The notes below the pieces were generated by a model. The model had not been told where the DNA came from, made no database searches, and was given only the letters and a program-made list of their open reading frames with translations. A DNA stretch of 47,500 nucleotides, taken from Apostichopus japonicus. Lineage: Eukaryota; Echinodermata; Holothuroidea; Aspidochirotida; Stichopodidae. Of the stretch, positions 31,661 through 44,599 are shown piece after piece (the first letter of the stretch is position 1; each line of letters starts with the position of its first letter). The DNA lies in the NCBI RefSeq assembly GCF_037975245.1, contig NC_092576.1, positions 11,476,111-11,523,610 on the forward strand, given 5' to 3'. The translations under genes were made by a program, and so were the position numbers.

Positions 31661-34600
31661 TTTGATCAGTAACGTAACTAGACCGGGTCCCTGTGGGGGA
31701 GGGGGTGAGGAGACCCAATAGGTTCCATGCACTTAAGCCCGTCGCAGACCGTGGGTCAAAACGGGAATTCAAAAGCCAAGAGTGCCATATCTGGACGTGT
31801 AGATGTGCCAAATACAATCCTGTACGTATAAATATCAGTTAACATAAGTAATGTTAAGGTTTCCATCAGCCGCCAATAAGTATCGTCAAAATGAAATTCA
31901 TTCCTTAAAACGCATTCCTTTACCACAATTTCGCGTGGCTCTTCAAATTACAGACGAAAAAAAGAGCTGTTTTACAACGGTCATTTCATTTGTTTTGTTT
32001 CATTTTTAGAGAAAACTATACCAAAATGCTTGTTTATAATGTAAGGCTTCCATCTATGTATTTTTGTAACGTTCAGCAAATAACACAAAAACAATGAGGA
32101 ACGTTTCAAAATTTGATGTCGTCATACTATAACTTCACATTGAAAGTTTGCCTATTGTAAATGCTAACCCTTATAGCTCAATTTTACAGACTGACCTCGA
32201 GCTCGGACAGTTTCTACTAGAACACAATTTGAAGCTTGGGTCGCATTGTCTGGCTAACACTGTTTTCTTTGCATCACAAGATCAACATTTTTAACCTTTC
32301 TCGGGATGTATGCGTGGCAACATAATAGTTTAATTCTTTTTAGAGTGTTCCGTTAGACTATATACTAAATTACCTAACGATAGTCGAAACAGGAAATTTC
32401 CGCGAAAAACATCAAAGTATTATTGCATGCAGAAGTCCTTCACCTCGGAGTTAATTCTCACTAAAAGCGATTCACTCGAAGTATTTCCTGCTATCAGTCG
32501 GGCAAGAAATTGGACCCATTATTACTGGTGTACCCTCACCCCACTTTTCAACTTCACAGAAAAGGCTTATTAGAAAATTAGTGACTAGCATTTCCCCAGC
32601 TACAGTATCACATAAGCTCTACCCACATTAGTGGGCCCACCCGGCGCAAAAACGGTTTATGCTGTATTCCTTGTCAGATACAGTAAAAACATGTTTACGT
32701 AATGCATGAGTCAATGTAAACAGTGATAAATGTCAATGCTGCTACACTTATAATAACGACGGTACAGTCAATCAAAGAAGCAAAGAAAATGGAATATGAA
32801 ACTATTTTCTTCCAGTACAATTATGTTCTCTACATGTTATGGTTAACCAGTAATTATGTATATTTATGCCAGCTTAATCAGATGAAGTTATATACGTAAA
32901 ATCAATTAAAAACAATACCACAAGCGGATTTCTAAATTTTGAACTCAAACTAATTGCAATTGGATGTAAGGTTTCAAACTTCTTCGATATTTGAGTTACA
33001 TCTCGATTTTGAGACACGCTAGGATGTTGATTCAGTACTCAGTCTGTCATAACTTACATTCGACAGCTAGGCAAGCTCGGGACGTTCTAGCCAATCTGTG
33101 CAACGATCAGCTGGCGTATGTACACGTCATCTTAACGTAAAATGTCTGCCATACAAGACATGCCAATGCAGCATGGGTCGGCCACAGGACGCAATCTAAG
33201 TCACATAGAAAATCTAACATATGGAACAGGTAGGTTAAAAAACTCCTATGGCCAGTGACACCGCGCCTGAAGCAGGTTAAAAATGGAATAAAGATAGGAA
33301 ATTCTCGGTGAGCAAATTCGTTCGTCCGTTAGTTCAGTACAAATTTGTGACGCCTACTCGAGTTTCTGTTCGAGTGAGGGAGTCGTTATGCACACTCATG
33401 TAAAGATACTCGTCACCTCAACATGATTTCACCTTGTCAGTCAAATGCGCGTATGAAGTTACGTTTGAATTAGGAGTGATACTCAATCAAAACCATGGTT
33501 CATTAAAACAAACATTTTACAAAAGAAAAGGTTAAAAACAGAAACTGTGATGCTCATAAAATCTTTTTTTTTGTCAAATAACCAACATATTTTAAACATT
33601 TTTAAATATTGAGTGAAGTTAGCTTTCTGTAGTGAATTGAGTCAAATGAACAAAGAAAATAACTCTACCTTCAGGCTGAGATTAACAGTCAGGCTAATGA
33701 ATATCATTTTTACTTGTTTATCTTTTTCGCTTGCTGATATTAACACACAAATGTGTAGATAGATAGAAACTTTATTGTCCATTTCAACAACAAAAAAACG
33801 GTAATTATTTCCCGTCGACAGTAAACATAAAACAGTAGTGAATACAAACAAAGCCATACAATAAACAAGCTATTAGTGCACAACTGCGAGAATAAAGCTA
33901 AATAAGCAGAACCAGAACAGTAACAGAAGCAGCACAGAGAGCTGCAAGTGCCAGATCACACACTGTGGCCATATCGCTTTGCACGCGAGTTAAACAAGTG
34001 TATTGCCTCAGGTAAGAAAGAATTACGGAACCTGGACGTTTTAGTATGCTCAGCCAAAAAGTCTTTGAAACCAAATATTAATATTATTATCATTTTACAC
34101 GTGTCCGGGTTAATATCGTCAGAATAAATTACTTTAAGGAAAATATTAGCTCCTCTGCCTTGCGTTACTAGCACTCCCCTTCTGCAAGGTAAACAAGAAA
34201 TCTTCAAATGAGAATATATTGTCTTCTTTTCTTTTTTTGCATATCACACGAATTTCCTCATTGGCGTCACCTACCCCTTCAATGGTCATTTCCCTGTGAA
34301 AAGCCATACTTTGGGATATCAAATATTTACAAGAAAACTTTTTTCTTTATATTTTGTTACGCTGTCTCCCCCTCCCCCAATCTCCCTTAGCTAAGGGGGT
34401 ACACTCCTTTACGTCATGAAGGCGGCTGCTGTTCCAAATATTTCCTTACACTGTCTGATGTCAAACAAAAAATATACCTCTATTGTACCAGAGTGTAGGG
34501 GATATTCAGAAGCGAATATATTAACCTTTTACTATTTTCATTGTACCATATTGTACATATTCATATGCAGACTAGCTGGACTGAATTCCAAATAATATCA

Positions 34601-35008
34601 GTTGCTATTAACTAATTATTTCGATTATTTTATTGTAGGTGCTAATTATGCAGGCATGATACCTTGTCTTTCCCCATAATGACTATCTAGAGAACAAAAT
34701 CTGGCTTTAAATCCTGTGTGGGTATTTAATATCTTGAATGTAAAAGCTGATCGAGTCTCATTTTAATATGCATTAATTAATCAAATCTATATATCGAAAA
34801 AAGCTTGTCACGTCAGTTGTTAGTCTGAGAATACCAACTGCGTGGGATTCACGTTAAATAACATATTTGCAATTTAGTATTTCTGAGGAACATTGACACC
34901 TTATTCTATTTGCAGTGAATGTAATTTAATGTGTTATACGTACCTTGTTGAATTATGGTGAAAACTAAAGATAACGACAGCCGGGAAGTAGGGAAATTGA
35001 AGGCCAGC
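31661..35008. repeat. Left arm of a large inverted repeat
   Basis: Reverse complement of 43824-47500 over its whole length, with scattered substitutions and small indels. Matching points: the ACCGGGTC region near 31682 with 47478, GCCACAGGACGCAATCTA near 33181 with 45692, and GGCATGATACCTTGTCTTTC near 34653 with 44180. It has no recognised host gene; it contains one LINE 3' fragment (33757-34207). Confidence 0.9.
33757..34207 (-). mobile_element. L2/CR1-type LINE 3' end (left-arm copy)
   Basis: On the minus strand the end of a reverse transcriptase frame reads TSRFRNSFLPEAIHLFNSRA before a stop. A 3' UTR of about 180 bases follows, ending GGACAATAAAGTTTCTATC plus a short TATC repeat tail. 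Tetranucleotide 3' tails are typical of these LINEs. The copy was duplicated with the arm; the other is at 44600-45115. Confidence 0.7.
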
Positions 35009-35219
35009 TCCACCTCTCTCTCCACCTCTCTCTCTCGCACCCTCTTGTATACGTCACTGTTAGAAGGTACACAACGTCATCATAAACTTCGGGTCAAATG
35101 TGCTTCGTAATATGGAAAAGTGTGTTTTTAATATAGTCATAAACAACTTTACTGAAACAGTTATATTTCTGAATTTTAATACGTATCTACATCTTGCTGT
35201 GACAATATTTAAGACTATA

Positions 35220-35327
35220 GATTTATCCCCCCCCCCCCCCCCAATGCAGCGCCGCAGTATGTTCATAAAACTTTTCACGACGCCGTTAATTCATATTAAG
35301 GTGTTTTTTTTTTTTTTTTTTTTTTTG
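35220..35327. other. Poly-C and poly-T runs
   Basis: A C run at about 35227-35242 and a T run of about 26 bases at 35301-35326, next to the start of unit A3. Confidence 0.8.
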
Positions 35328-35351
35328 CTTAGAAAACTGCAATAGTTGAAG

Positions 35352-36720
35352 TTAAACTTCAAGGTTTACACTCTTGTTGAAGGCCAAGGCATAGTATTTC
35401 TTACATCCCAGGTGTAGTTTTCTGACTACTTCTTCAAGTAGAGATCGTTGGACGAGGAATCTTCCAACTGGTCCAGAATTGGTTGCATAACGTAAGTTAG
35501 GTACCTCCGTTGAGTCGCTCATAATGATAAAAGAGGACCAAAGTAGAGCAATTGCAGCTATCAGTAGTAAACGGACAACTGTCATATATTTAGTATTATT
35601 ATCTTATGTCTATCTCGACGAGGGAACCATGCGACGGAGTTATCATATGACGATATAATAATAGACAACTACTCTTTTATATGTTGTTCACTACAGCTGT
35701 TTAGTGTATCATTCGTAACCTCTGTTATTTTACGAAATGTTTTCGTTTACCAGGGATGCGAAATCAAAGAGTACCAAAGCTGCTCGCTGAGTTTGGGACC
35801 TTGTTCAGTTATTTGAACTGCAATTGCCATGCGTTAAACATGCATGCAGTACTTAAAAACTTATTAGCCAATAAAAATGCGATGATTAGAAGCTTTTCAA
35901 GTCTTCATGCGTCAGTTGCGTCATGTGTTAATTTGGGTATCCATTCTTATAAGAAACTAATTAAATTATTCTTTAAAACATAGAAAGATGCGGGTTTTAC
36001 AAATATTAAATTCTCGTTTCAGTACCATTGCTACGAAATATTCTATTCTTTATTATTGTTTTATTAGATATTTTACTGTAATACCTTTTAATTCAGTGAA
36101 TACATTTTGTTTCTCATGAAAGGTACTTTATATGATAGTAACAATAGTATTATATGTTCTTTCTGCGAAAGAAAAAGAAACTATGTAAAGCTTCTTGTAA
36201 CAATATTAATTTGATTATTTTTTTATTCGATTTTTAATCCCAAAATCATAATCATTAAATTTTCTCTCTTTTTCATTTGTTCTCTCGTGTCTAGATACGT
36301 CTCGGCAGTTACGACTAAATTACACTCCATTTAATAGTTCAGCGATAATATTCGTTGGCCTGTTTGGAAACATAAATAATAATCACTACTATTTAATGGC
36401 TCCTACATGGTTGAGTGTACTGTAATGTATGTAAATGTATCCCATAATTTTTTTTCATGTTATATTTCTTGGAGGGAAGTGTCAGGCTTTGGAACATCTC
36501 GGAAGTACCATGGTACAACTATTACTGTAAGGTACATTATCTGTCATACCACTTACTAAACATTCATTTCTTATTTACGGCTTGGCTTGCCTATGAAAGT
36601 GGTAAATCTGTGTAAATTGTCATCTTCAAAGCACCATGGGTTCACCCTGTGCAGTCATAAAAATTGGGTAATTAATGTATTGGGGGGGGGGTGGCGATTT
36701 AACATAGGGTGGTCCTACAA
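35352..36720 (-). repeat. Segmental repeat unit A, copy A3
   Basis: Runs in the same orientation as A4 and matches it closely from the peptide exon to beyond the outer edge. For example, 36650-36715 matches 43000-43065, including GGGTAATTA and GGCGATTTAACATAGGGTGG. The inner half, with MITE-A, is missing here. Confidence 0.85.
35405..35585 (-). CDS. Secreted small-peptide precursor, first coding exon (copy A3)
   Basis: The frame starts at the ATG at 35585, with TATAAAAG on the minus strand at 35681-35674. It stays open to 35352 (77 residues) if not spliced. The conserved GT splice position follows base 35405 (GGAT followed by GTAAGA, a good donor). The signal peptide core is VRLLLIAAIALLWSSFIIM. 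The predicted mature part keeps PNLRYA, SGPVGRFLVQR and SLLEEVVRKLHL. Against A4 I count about 7 silent and 8 amino-acid changes over some 60 codons, fewer replacement changes than neutral drift would give. Unknown function. Confidence 0.55.
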
Positions 36721-38254
36721 TAATGGGGTTTGAGATCCAAAAGTGGAGTGTGCGTGAACTAAATAGTTTTTATGAAGCCCGATTAACATTTGGTAGAAAT
36801 ATGACTGGCATCGGACGTAGATATTAGACGTCCAGAAACCGTATCTTCATCATTGCTCGTCTACCAAAACTACAAAATTGTCGACTTTCCAGAACCCAAA
36901 TAATACTAACAATAATTCCATATGTTGGTAATTTATCGTCAAATTGGTAGATGATATTGGAATGATAACTTGATAACAAAACTTTTTCAATTTAGTAACA
37001 TTCTGCAGTCCGTAGGATAACCTATTTCAAATTGGATCGTAGACGTGAATTTTGTTAGGTATGTCTATGTGTAGTAACTATGGTCGATTCTGGATAAACT
37101 TAACAATAGTCCTCAATGACGCCCACCAACGCCCCCCCCCCCCCATACCGTACCTGTTAACTGAAAATAATCTTTAATGTTCATCGGTAGGTTCAATTAC
37201 TAATAAGCCTAATCTTGCTTTTTAAACATAACATACGAGACATAAATTAACTGGTTTGCGGTTACAGAAAACTATATAGACTGCGTTCATCACCATGATT
37301 CGAAGTTTTGCCCAATATTAAGATAAAAACGTCAAAAATGAATGTCACTTGCTGTCGACGCCAATGGCACACATGTCGGATGCATCGGAACAAGATATTT
37401 AAGATTACTATACCTACATCTCCCTCTTCATGGATGCGACTAAATGCTTACAAGGCATAGCCATACCGATCATAGCTGTCCACTGGGAAAGTCTAGTTGG
37501 CGTAACTTTGTCTTATTTCATATCCAAGGAACATAAAATGCCCCATTCTTCCAAAAGGAAGTTGCCTTCCGTACCATTAGCTCTGTCGCAATTTTACCTC
37601 ATGCAAGTAGAAATGAAAGCATCTGGCAGATTCTTCCCAGTGGCTATTCGGTTCTTCTACTACTTAAGAAATTGTATCTTAATGACCCTCCATCATAAAA
37701 GCTTTTATTGAGAGGAATATAGTCTATTAGCAATTAATGAAGCGGAATGTCTACCGGTTTTCTCGCCAATGAGTTCACAATTACTATCTTCAAAAAAATG
37801 CTACGTATGGAAGAGTGTCATGCATGGGCAAACAATATTTGAAAAAAGAAATGTAGTATTGAAAACGGTGTAGTCAGCTTATTACATCAAATTTTAATAT
37901 AACCACATTCTTTAAAGTTCAAACATATTCTTTCATTTTTATTCTTAAATGTCGACGCTAACATTACATTAAGTGTCTCAAAATGTTAAAAACAGTTTCG
38001 TAACAATTACTTTATGCTTTAAATTATGTTTGTTGGAATTGAAATCAGTTAAGTTCTCAAGCTTTTTCAACATGTCATTATTCACACAATTACCCAGTTT
38101 CTTGTTAATTTATCATAAATCTCATAATATAAATCATCATAGTATCAGTACCGAATTTAAAAGCAAAGAACCCCTCTGTACCTTCAGTTAAAAAGCATAA
38201 CACCAAAGAAAATTGCACGAATTACAAGAATCGTCGACAACAAAGAGGAAGGCT
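36721..38254. other. Spacer stretch without recognised gene
   Basis: AT-rich. The open frame at 37430-37711 (93 residues) has no signal peptide, domain or splice context that I recognise and may be chance. A poly-C run lies at about 37132-37144. Confidence 0.4.
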
Positions 38255-39066
38255 TTAAAGACAAGGAAACACAATACCAAGCATATGCTCTCTTATCAAC
38301 CATAAACTTTCAAACGCAGCGTTTGGTAACGAATTGGCAAGAAATGGAGCATTCTCGCGAAAGATCCCAGTCATGTTGGTAATCTCCATGTCTGCAGAAC
38401 AAACTCTTGATGCTGGTGTCGACATCGTGACACATATGTCGCTATTTGTTTCTTGGATGTCCTCGGTGTAAGGTTCCAAGACCCTGCAGAAGCTGACGTT
38501 GTTGCCTAGGTGGTCACAGCCCCAGTTAAATTGCAATGGATAGCTACTGCTATGTATATCCGTTCCTTCAATGTGGACCAGGTCTTTCTCAAGTTCTCTG
38601 TTGTTGGTACAGATTTCATCGTGTTGCATCGCAACTTCCATGAGATCGTCATCTCGTCTCAATACCAAGTAACCATTCTCTATTTCAATACTGTCGATGT
38701 AAATAAAAGTATCTACATTGGTCACGTAAGGTGAGTAGAGTACTTTTTCGCATCGGTGTAAGATGCAATCAAAAGCCCTACCTTGGAACCACAAGATGTA
38801 ATTACTGGTATGAAAATAACAGCTATGTTGGCGACAGTTTCTACCTGACATTGAAGTTCCGGAGAAAGCTCCGAAGGAAGGGAAAGATCTTCAGTTTTTT
38901 GAATTAGTACTCCAACTTCTGCCAAGTCATCGTCATATTCGTCAGATGGCAATAGTTCTACATCTGTTGAACGCAAACGTAATATAGTTGACGTTATCAG
39001 CTGATCGAAATTATGTAATGAACGAGATATAGGTGCATTCAGTCGTTTCATTGCTCCCGATAACAA
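38255..39066 (-). CDS. Unrecognised protein, two overlapping frames (possible frameshift or intron)
   Basis: One frame runs from an ATG at 39066 to 38722 (114 residues) and has acidic text such as SDEYDDDLAEVGV and LSLPSELSPELQC, then a hydrophobic VANIAVIFIPVITSC stretch. A second frame in another register runs from 38851 to 38255 (198 residues) and has VDTFIYIDSIEIENGYLVL, ICTNNRELEKDLVH and NAPFLANSLPNAAFESLWL. The two overlap by about 130 bases. Both have ordinary mixed composition, unlike the repeat-driven frames around them. The overlap suggests one gene broken by a one-base frameshift, or an intron whose exact sites I could not place: AAG followed by GTAGGG at about 38791 is donor-like, but no acceptor fits in phase. 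I do not recognise the family. Confidence 0.4.
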
Positions 39067-39329
39067 TCAAGATCGATTTTAATATCCATCTAACTTACTT
39101 AGGGGCCTTTTGAGTAAGCAGTTTAGTGGTCATGATCATAAGGTGGGTCTCTGCCTGTTGGATTCATTAGTAACAGAAACTAATAAGAAGGGCACATAGA
39201 TATAAAAGAAGTGCATACAACTAGTAAAAAATATGAAAGGAGCTTGGATGCTCTCAACAATTTCTTAGAAAATTTCAAGGAGAGAATCAGAAATCTAACA
39301 TCAGGGATCAAGCCAGAATCCACCAACTT

Positions 39330-39560
39330 TCCCAAACTCCCCCCCCCCCCCATTTAGATTTGCAGTTTCTCTAGTATCCGAATGAATCGGTTGAATCATC
39401 AATTATAAAACCTTCAGGGACCAAGCCAGAGTACATCACCTATCCACAACCTAACCTCCCCCCCCCCCCTCCCATTATTTTTAAAATGACAGTAGTTACT
39501 GTAATATCCGTGTGAATCTGTTAATCAACAATTACAAAACCTTCAAATTGCATTAGACAT
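39330..39560. repeat. Two tandem copies of a poly-C bearing unit
   Basis: C runs at about 39339-39352 and 39458-39472 are each followed by related text (CCGAATGAATCGGTTGAATC and CCGTGTGAATCTGTTAATCA, then ACAAAACCTTCA-like words). The second also carries a MITE-like AGTAGTTACTG. Confidence 0.6.
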
Positions 39561-39562
39561 AA

Positions 39563-39958
39563 ATGCCAAATTGCACGTTTGTCCAGTTTATATTCTCCAA
39601 CGTTCCTGATTGGACTCCTGTACAAAAATCGTATTTTTCCCTCCCATTGAGCAGGTCCTGGATTGTTCAAAACAAATCCCACTTTGGAAAAGTTACTCAT
39701 TCAGTTCTTATACAGGCAGACATACACTGCAATATTACGATTGACTGGAATAACGAGGCTGCACTAAAGGTTTCATCCATATTTTTGCGCACATTTAAGC
39801 AGCATGTGGATGACGCTTGTTTATACAGAAGCGAATACGAGAAAGGATTTTTGTATCTAAACCTGGAAATTACCAATTTGACGAGATACTATTGTGCACG
39901 TGATGCAAACACATACTGTCTGTTAAAAAATAAAAAAGTGGACAGTAGTAACTGTTAA
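39563..39958 (+). CDS. Open frame of unknown status, 131 residues
   Basis: Uninterrupted from the ATG at 39563. Text includes VPDWTPVQKSYFSLPLSRSW, HCNITIDWNNE and LYLNLEITNLTRYYCARD, with several possible N-glycosylation sites. The last piece loosely resembles the end of an Ig-like domain, but there is no matching first Cys or Trp framework, so I give that no weight. No splice context was found and it may be a chance open frame. Confidence 0.2.
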   Translation: MPNCTFVQFIFSNVPDWTPVQKSYFSLPLSRSWIVQNKSHFGKVTHSVLIQADIHCNITIDWNNEAALKVSSIFLRTFKQHVDDACLYRSEYEKGFLYLNLEITNLTRYYCARDANTYCLLKNKKVDSSNC

Positions 39959-40572
39959 TGGTTTAACATATGTTACCACGTTGCTAACATTAGTCGGTTT
40001 TAACTGATTAACGGGGTTCTCACCTTTACTATTTTAAACTTATAAAGCCATGAGAATTTAATAAATGGATGTGCAGTTTTTTGGGACTTTGTGTTTTCCG
40101 TTTCAATCACTATCTTGATAAGTTTCGGCATAATAAAAAAAAAAGATGACCATGCAGAGACTTTTTTCCCCATTTTTGCGGCTGTGTGGGTGGGGATAGT
40201 ACGTGTTATTTAAATAGAACAGAAAACTAATGGCAACTTTTTCAAGACATTATTAAATTCAAACATTCAGAAAAACATTCCTTTTAAACATCATGATGCA
40301 TTCAACCTAGATGGTCTTAACAACTGTTTCTAGTATACTTGTCTGAAGTTTTAATATTCCCCTTCTTTTCAAATGGATCAAAATTATGGCAATAAAATTA
40401 TACATCGCCATGATTGTGTGATAACTAACTACAAAAAAAGTATAACAAAACGGAGTGTAGAGGTACAAACGGGGCTTCCTCATGTTGACAAAGGAATAAA
40501 ACGAGGATGTAAATTTGTCTTCGATATCACGTTCCTAATGATGAAGTTATTGATATCCTCCATTAATTATGA
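39959..40572. other. Spacer stretch without recognised gene
   Basis: AT-rich; the short plus-strand frame 40373-40630 runs into unit A4 and is not recognised. Confidence 0.4.
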
Positions 40573-40897
40573 TGCAATCTTAGTTATGATCATAACTTAT
40601 GAATCTTTCCCTCAGGCAGAAGGGCGTTAAATTACATTTAGTATCATTAGAAGTAACTTGAACACGCTTGGATAATGTTACTTAAATCCTTATGAACGTA
40701 TTAGTTGGTTGATTTATTAATAATATTTATATTAATGATATTTACCGTGAAGAAATATGCTTATTGATAAAATGTTATGACTACATGTAGTTTCTTCCTC
40801 CCCTTCCAACATCATTGCAACAATCTGATGATATTGACAATTTTACTTTCCATAAGAATATTGGAACGATTTCAATCAGGCAATCAGTTTTCGCAAC

Positions 40898-41142
40898 CGA
40901 TTCACACAGAGATTACAGTAACTACTGTACATACTAACGTGTTGTACCGAAGTTAAAACTCGATCGTGTTGATAAATCTGAAACATCGTAAGCATTACAG
41001 TAATATCTAAGCATCTGTGTAATCCTAACAAATACATCAGAGAGGATTTGTTGGGATTACACATATACTCAGTTCTTACTTTAATCCTAATAGAACGTGC
41101 TGCCGATTAATAGTACGATCCTGGTTTTACTGTGGTACACAA
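40898..41142. mobile_element. MITE-A palindrome inside unit A4
   Basis: The left end CGATTCACACAGAGATTACAG and the inner pair TGTGTAATCCTAACAAAT / ATTTGTTGGGATTACACA show the palindrome. It corresponds to 1574-1833 in A1, so it was present before the copies separated. Confidence 0.75.
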
Positions 41143-41760
41143 AACGATACATTAGTTGATGCGTTCTTTTTTGGTATCGAGTCACTTTTTTGAACAGCTT
41201 TGTAATAGTCTACATCCATTTTGATGGCATAATGCACATGACACTACAATGTGAATTCAATGTCCGACTTAGTGTCTATTTTTTTCTTTATTATATAGAT
41301 TAGCGTGTGTCGTTCATTTGTGTCAGCATTATGTTAATGTCAAATAAATAATTAATGACATTTGAATGCATGATTTTCGTCAGGCTCATGTTTGTTTTCT
41401 AGTTACAATTATAATTCTTTATACTTGATATAGGCACTATCTTGAAAATTTAAGTAATTGTAAATAATATTGTATTTATGGCAAACTTATTGTCGCACGT
41501 GACCTTGCAGTTTTATATTATTCTACATTGTGTGAAATTATCGTATGCATGCTACCAGTATATTTGTGGGCCTAAAACGTAGGAAAGATACCAAGTTTAA
41601 AGCTTTATTCGCGTATGATTATTCCATTATATTTCTTAGTTTTATTTCGACTTAACAATAAGATGTTATTTCTTCTTTCGGTTTTTCCCTCGTATTTTGT
41701 AAATTGTTGATCTATTTTTAAAAATTAAGTTGTTTTAAAGAGCCTTATAATATTTCGTAC

Positions 41761-41941
41761 CTGCCAGGTGTAGGTTTCTGACTACTTCTTCAAGAAGAGA
41801 TCGTTGAACGAGGAATCTTCCAACTGGTCCAGAATTCTTTGCATGACGTAGGTTAGGTACCTCCGTTGAGTCGCTCATAATGATAAACGAAGACCAAAGT
41901 AGAGCCATCGCAGCTATTAGTTGTAAACGGACAACTGCCAT
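41761..41941 (-). CDS. Secreted small-peptide precursor, first coding exon (copy A4)
   Basis: ATG at 41941, with TATAAAAG upstream on the minus strand at 42037-42030. The frame is open to 41735 (68 residues) if unspliced. The conserved splice position is after base 41761, where GCAG is followed by GTACGA, a plausible phase-1 donor. The signal peptide is MAVVRLQLIAAMALLWSSF and what follows; cleavage is likely near MSDS. The predicted mature part has EVPNLRHAKN, SGPVGRFLVQR and LLEEVVRNLHLA, with an amphipathic pattern over the last 20 residues. This copy best matches the consensus of the family. Later exons would lie at lower coordinates but were not identified. Confidence 0.55.
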
Positions 41942-43154
41942 ACTTTTAGTATTATTATCTTATGTCTATATCGACGAGAGAATCATGCGACAAAGTTATC
42001 ATATGACGATATAACAATACGCAACTACTCTTTTATATGTTGTTCACTACAGCTGTTTAGTGTATCATTCCTAACCTCTGTTATTTTACGAAATGTGTTC
42101 GTTTACCAGGGATGCGAAATCAAGGAGTACCAAAGCAGCTCGCTGAGTTTGGGACCTTGTTAAGTTATTTGAACTGCAATTGCCATGCGTAAAACATGCA
42201 TGCAGTACTTAAAAACTTTTTAGCCAATAAAAATGCGATGATTAGAAGCTTTTCAAATCTCCATGTGTCAGTTACGTCATGTGTTAATTTGGGTATCCAT
42301 TCTTATAAGAAACTAATTAAATTATTCTTTAAAACATAGAAAGATGCGGGTTACAAATATTAAATTCTCGTTTCAGTGCCATTGCTACGAAATATTCTAT
42401 TCTTTATTATTGTAATACCTTTTAATTCAGTCAGATGCCGTTATAATTTAATGAATACATTTTGTTTCTCATGAAAGGTACTTTATATGATGATAAAATT
42501 TCAATTATATGTTCTTTCTGCCAAAGAAAAAGAAACCAAGTGAAGCTTCATGTAACAATATTTATTTGATTATTATTGAATTCGATTTAAGTCCCATAAT
42601 CATTATATATTGTTTTTTTTTTCTTTCTTTTTTTCTCGTGTCTATAGATACGTCTCGGCAGTAACGATAAAATTTAACTTCATTTGATAGCTGGCTGATT
42701 ATATTCGTAGGCCTGTTGTGTACATAAATAATAATCATTAATACTTATAATGACTCCTACATAGTGGAGTGCACTGTTATATATAATTATGCATCCCATA
42801 ATTATATTCTTTCATGTTGTATTTCTTTCAGGGAAGTATAAGCCTTTGGAACATCTCGGAAGTACCATGGTACAACTATTACTGTAAGGTATATTATCTG
42901 TCATACCACTTACTAAACATTCATTTCTTATTTGCGGCTTGGCTTGCCTATAAATGTGGTAAATCTGTGTAAATTGTCAGATTCAAAGTACCATGGGTTC
43001 ACTTTGTGCAATCATAAAAATTGGGTAATTACTGTATTTGGGCGGTGGCGATTTAACATAGGGTGGTTTATGGTTCAACTGATGTTTACAGCTCGTTTAT
43101 TAATAGTATTGGAGATGATCCTCATTGTCGGATTTATGGCAGGACCGCCTCCCA

Positions 43155-43298
43155 CACCCGATACTCATAGCTGGTACAGTAACTACTGTTTATGTCCTGT
43201 AACAAATGTTACTGTGTTACGAACACAAAGTAGCAATTTGTGATACACGGTTATGGGACATGAACAGTGGTTGCTGTACTAGTTATGATTATCGGCTG
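43155..43298. mobile_element. MITE-B element, short form
   Basis: Starts CACCCGATACTCATAGCTGG and ends AGTTATGATTATCGGCTG, which are inverted relatives. Internal GTACAGTAACTACTG and its complement repeat the palindrome. Confidence 0.75.
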
Positions 43299-43823
43299 TT
43301 CTCCCCGAGTAAATGCCAAAAACGACTGACGATGGAGGTAGGGGTAGGAGGGCGTGGGAAGGGGGAGGGGGGGGGGACATTGAAACCGATAACCACGTAA
43401 ACTTGTACATACTGAAGCATATTTATACAGTTAAGATTTTCTAATTAGGCCTAAACGCAAGGTTGTGCTAATATTATTATTTTGTTTTAATACTTTTTTT
43501 GTTAAATTTAAGTTAAACTGTTTAAGCCATGGTACATTTGGATCTGAAAAGAGGATGATATACCATGATTGGCCATCTAGTACTATTTATAGATAAGAAA
43601 CAATGGATGAACCGTATTGAGCCATGTTGCTCATTCTGCCTTGCAAAATGGACGTCATTCGACTCGTAGCGTCAAATAAACCAATGTCAACTTCAGAGCT
43701 GTTAAGACACAACAAGCGTTGATCAGGTAATGCAGCTGGTTTCGTACTGCACCAGTAGTAGTGGAACATAGGTACATTCAGGTGATTCGTCATAAGTTAA
43801 ATCTGGTTGTGTACTAAACATAG
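43299..43823. other. Stretch between MITE-B and the right arm
   Basis: A G-rich run near 43337-43377. The minus-strand frame at 43587-43793 (68 residues) is not recognised. This segment has no partner near the left arm. Confidence 0.4.
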
Positions 43824-44599
43824 CTAGCCTTCAATTCCCCTACTTCCCGGCTGTCGTTATCTTTAGTTTTTCACCATAATTCAACGAGGTACAGTAACAC
43901 ATTAAATTTACATTCATTACAAATGGAATAGGGTGTCAATGTTCCTCAGAAATACTAAATTGTAAATATGTAATTTAACGTGAATCCCACGCAGTTGGTA
44001 TTCTCAAACTATAACAACTGACGTGACAAGCTTTTTTCGATATATAGATTTGATTAATTAATGCATATTAAAATGAGAATCGATCAGCTTTTACATTCAA
44101 GATAAATACCCACACAGGATTTAAAGTCAGATTTCGTTCGCTAGATAGTCATTATGGGGAAAGACAAGGTATCATGCCTGCATAATTAGCACCTACAATA
44201 AAATAATCGAAATAATTAATTAATAGCAACTGATATTATTTGGAATTCAGTCCAGCTAGTCTGCATATTAATATGTACAATATGGTACAATGAGAATAGT
44301 CAAAGGTTAATATATTCGCTTCTGAATATCCCCTACACTTTGGTAAAATAAAGGTATACATTTTTGTTTTACATCAGACAGTTTAAGGAAATATTTAGAA
44401 CAGCAGCCGCCTTCATGACGCATAGCAGTGTTCCCCCTTAGCTAAGGGAGATGGGGAGGGGGGGGGTGACAGCGTAACAAAAGTATCAAGGAAAAAAGTA
44501 TTCATGTAAATATTTGATTTCCCAAAGTAGGCTTTTCACAGGGAAATAACATTAGAAGGGTAGGTAAAGCCAATGAGGAAATTCGTGTGATTTGCAAGA

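Larger units (their letters stand above)
40573..43154 (-). repeat. Segmental repeat unit A, copy A4 (fullest copy)
   Basis: Reverse complement of A1 from its inner edge (40573 pairs with about 2140) outward. Beyond 42900 it includes about 250 bases of outer sequence that match A2 and A3. It contains MITE-A at 40898-41142, the peptide exon at 41761-41941 and the TATA box at 42030-42037. Confidence 0.88.

Noticed and set aside
37430-37711. 93-residue open frame
   Set aside because: No signal peptide, domain or splice sites. The length is compatible with chance in this much sequence.
39563-39958. Ig-like domain suggested by the YYCARD text
   Set aside because: The match is only a few residues. 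There is no paired Cys, no Trp core and no splice context.
43206-43400. Short plus-strand frame through the poly-G run
   Set aside because: It overlaps MITE-B and ends in a Gly-rich low-complexity tract.
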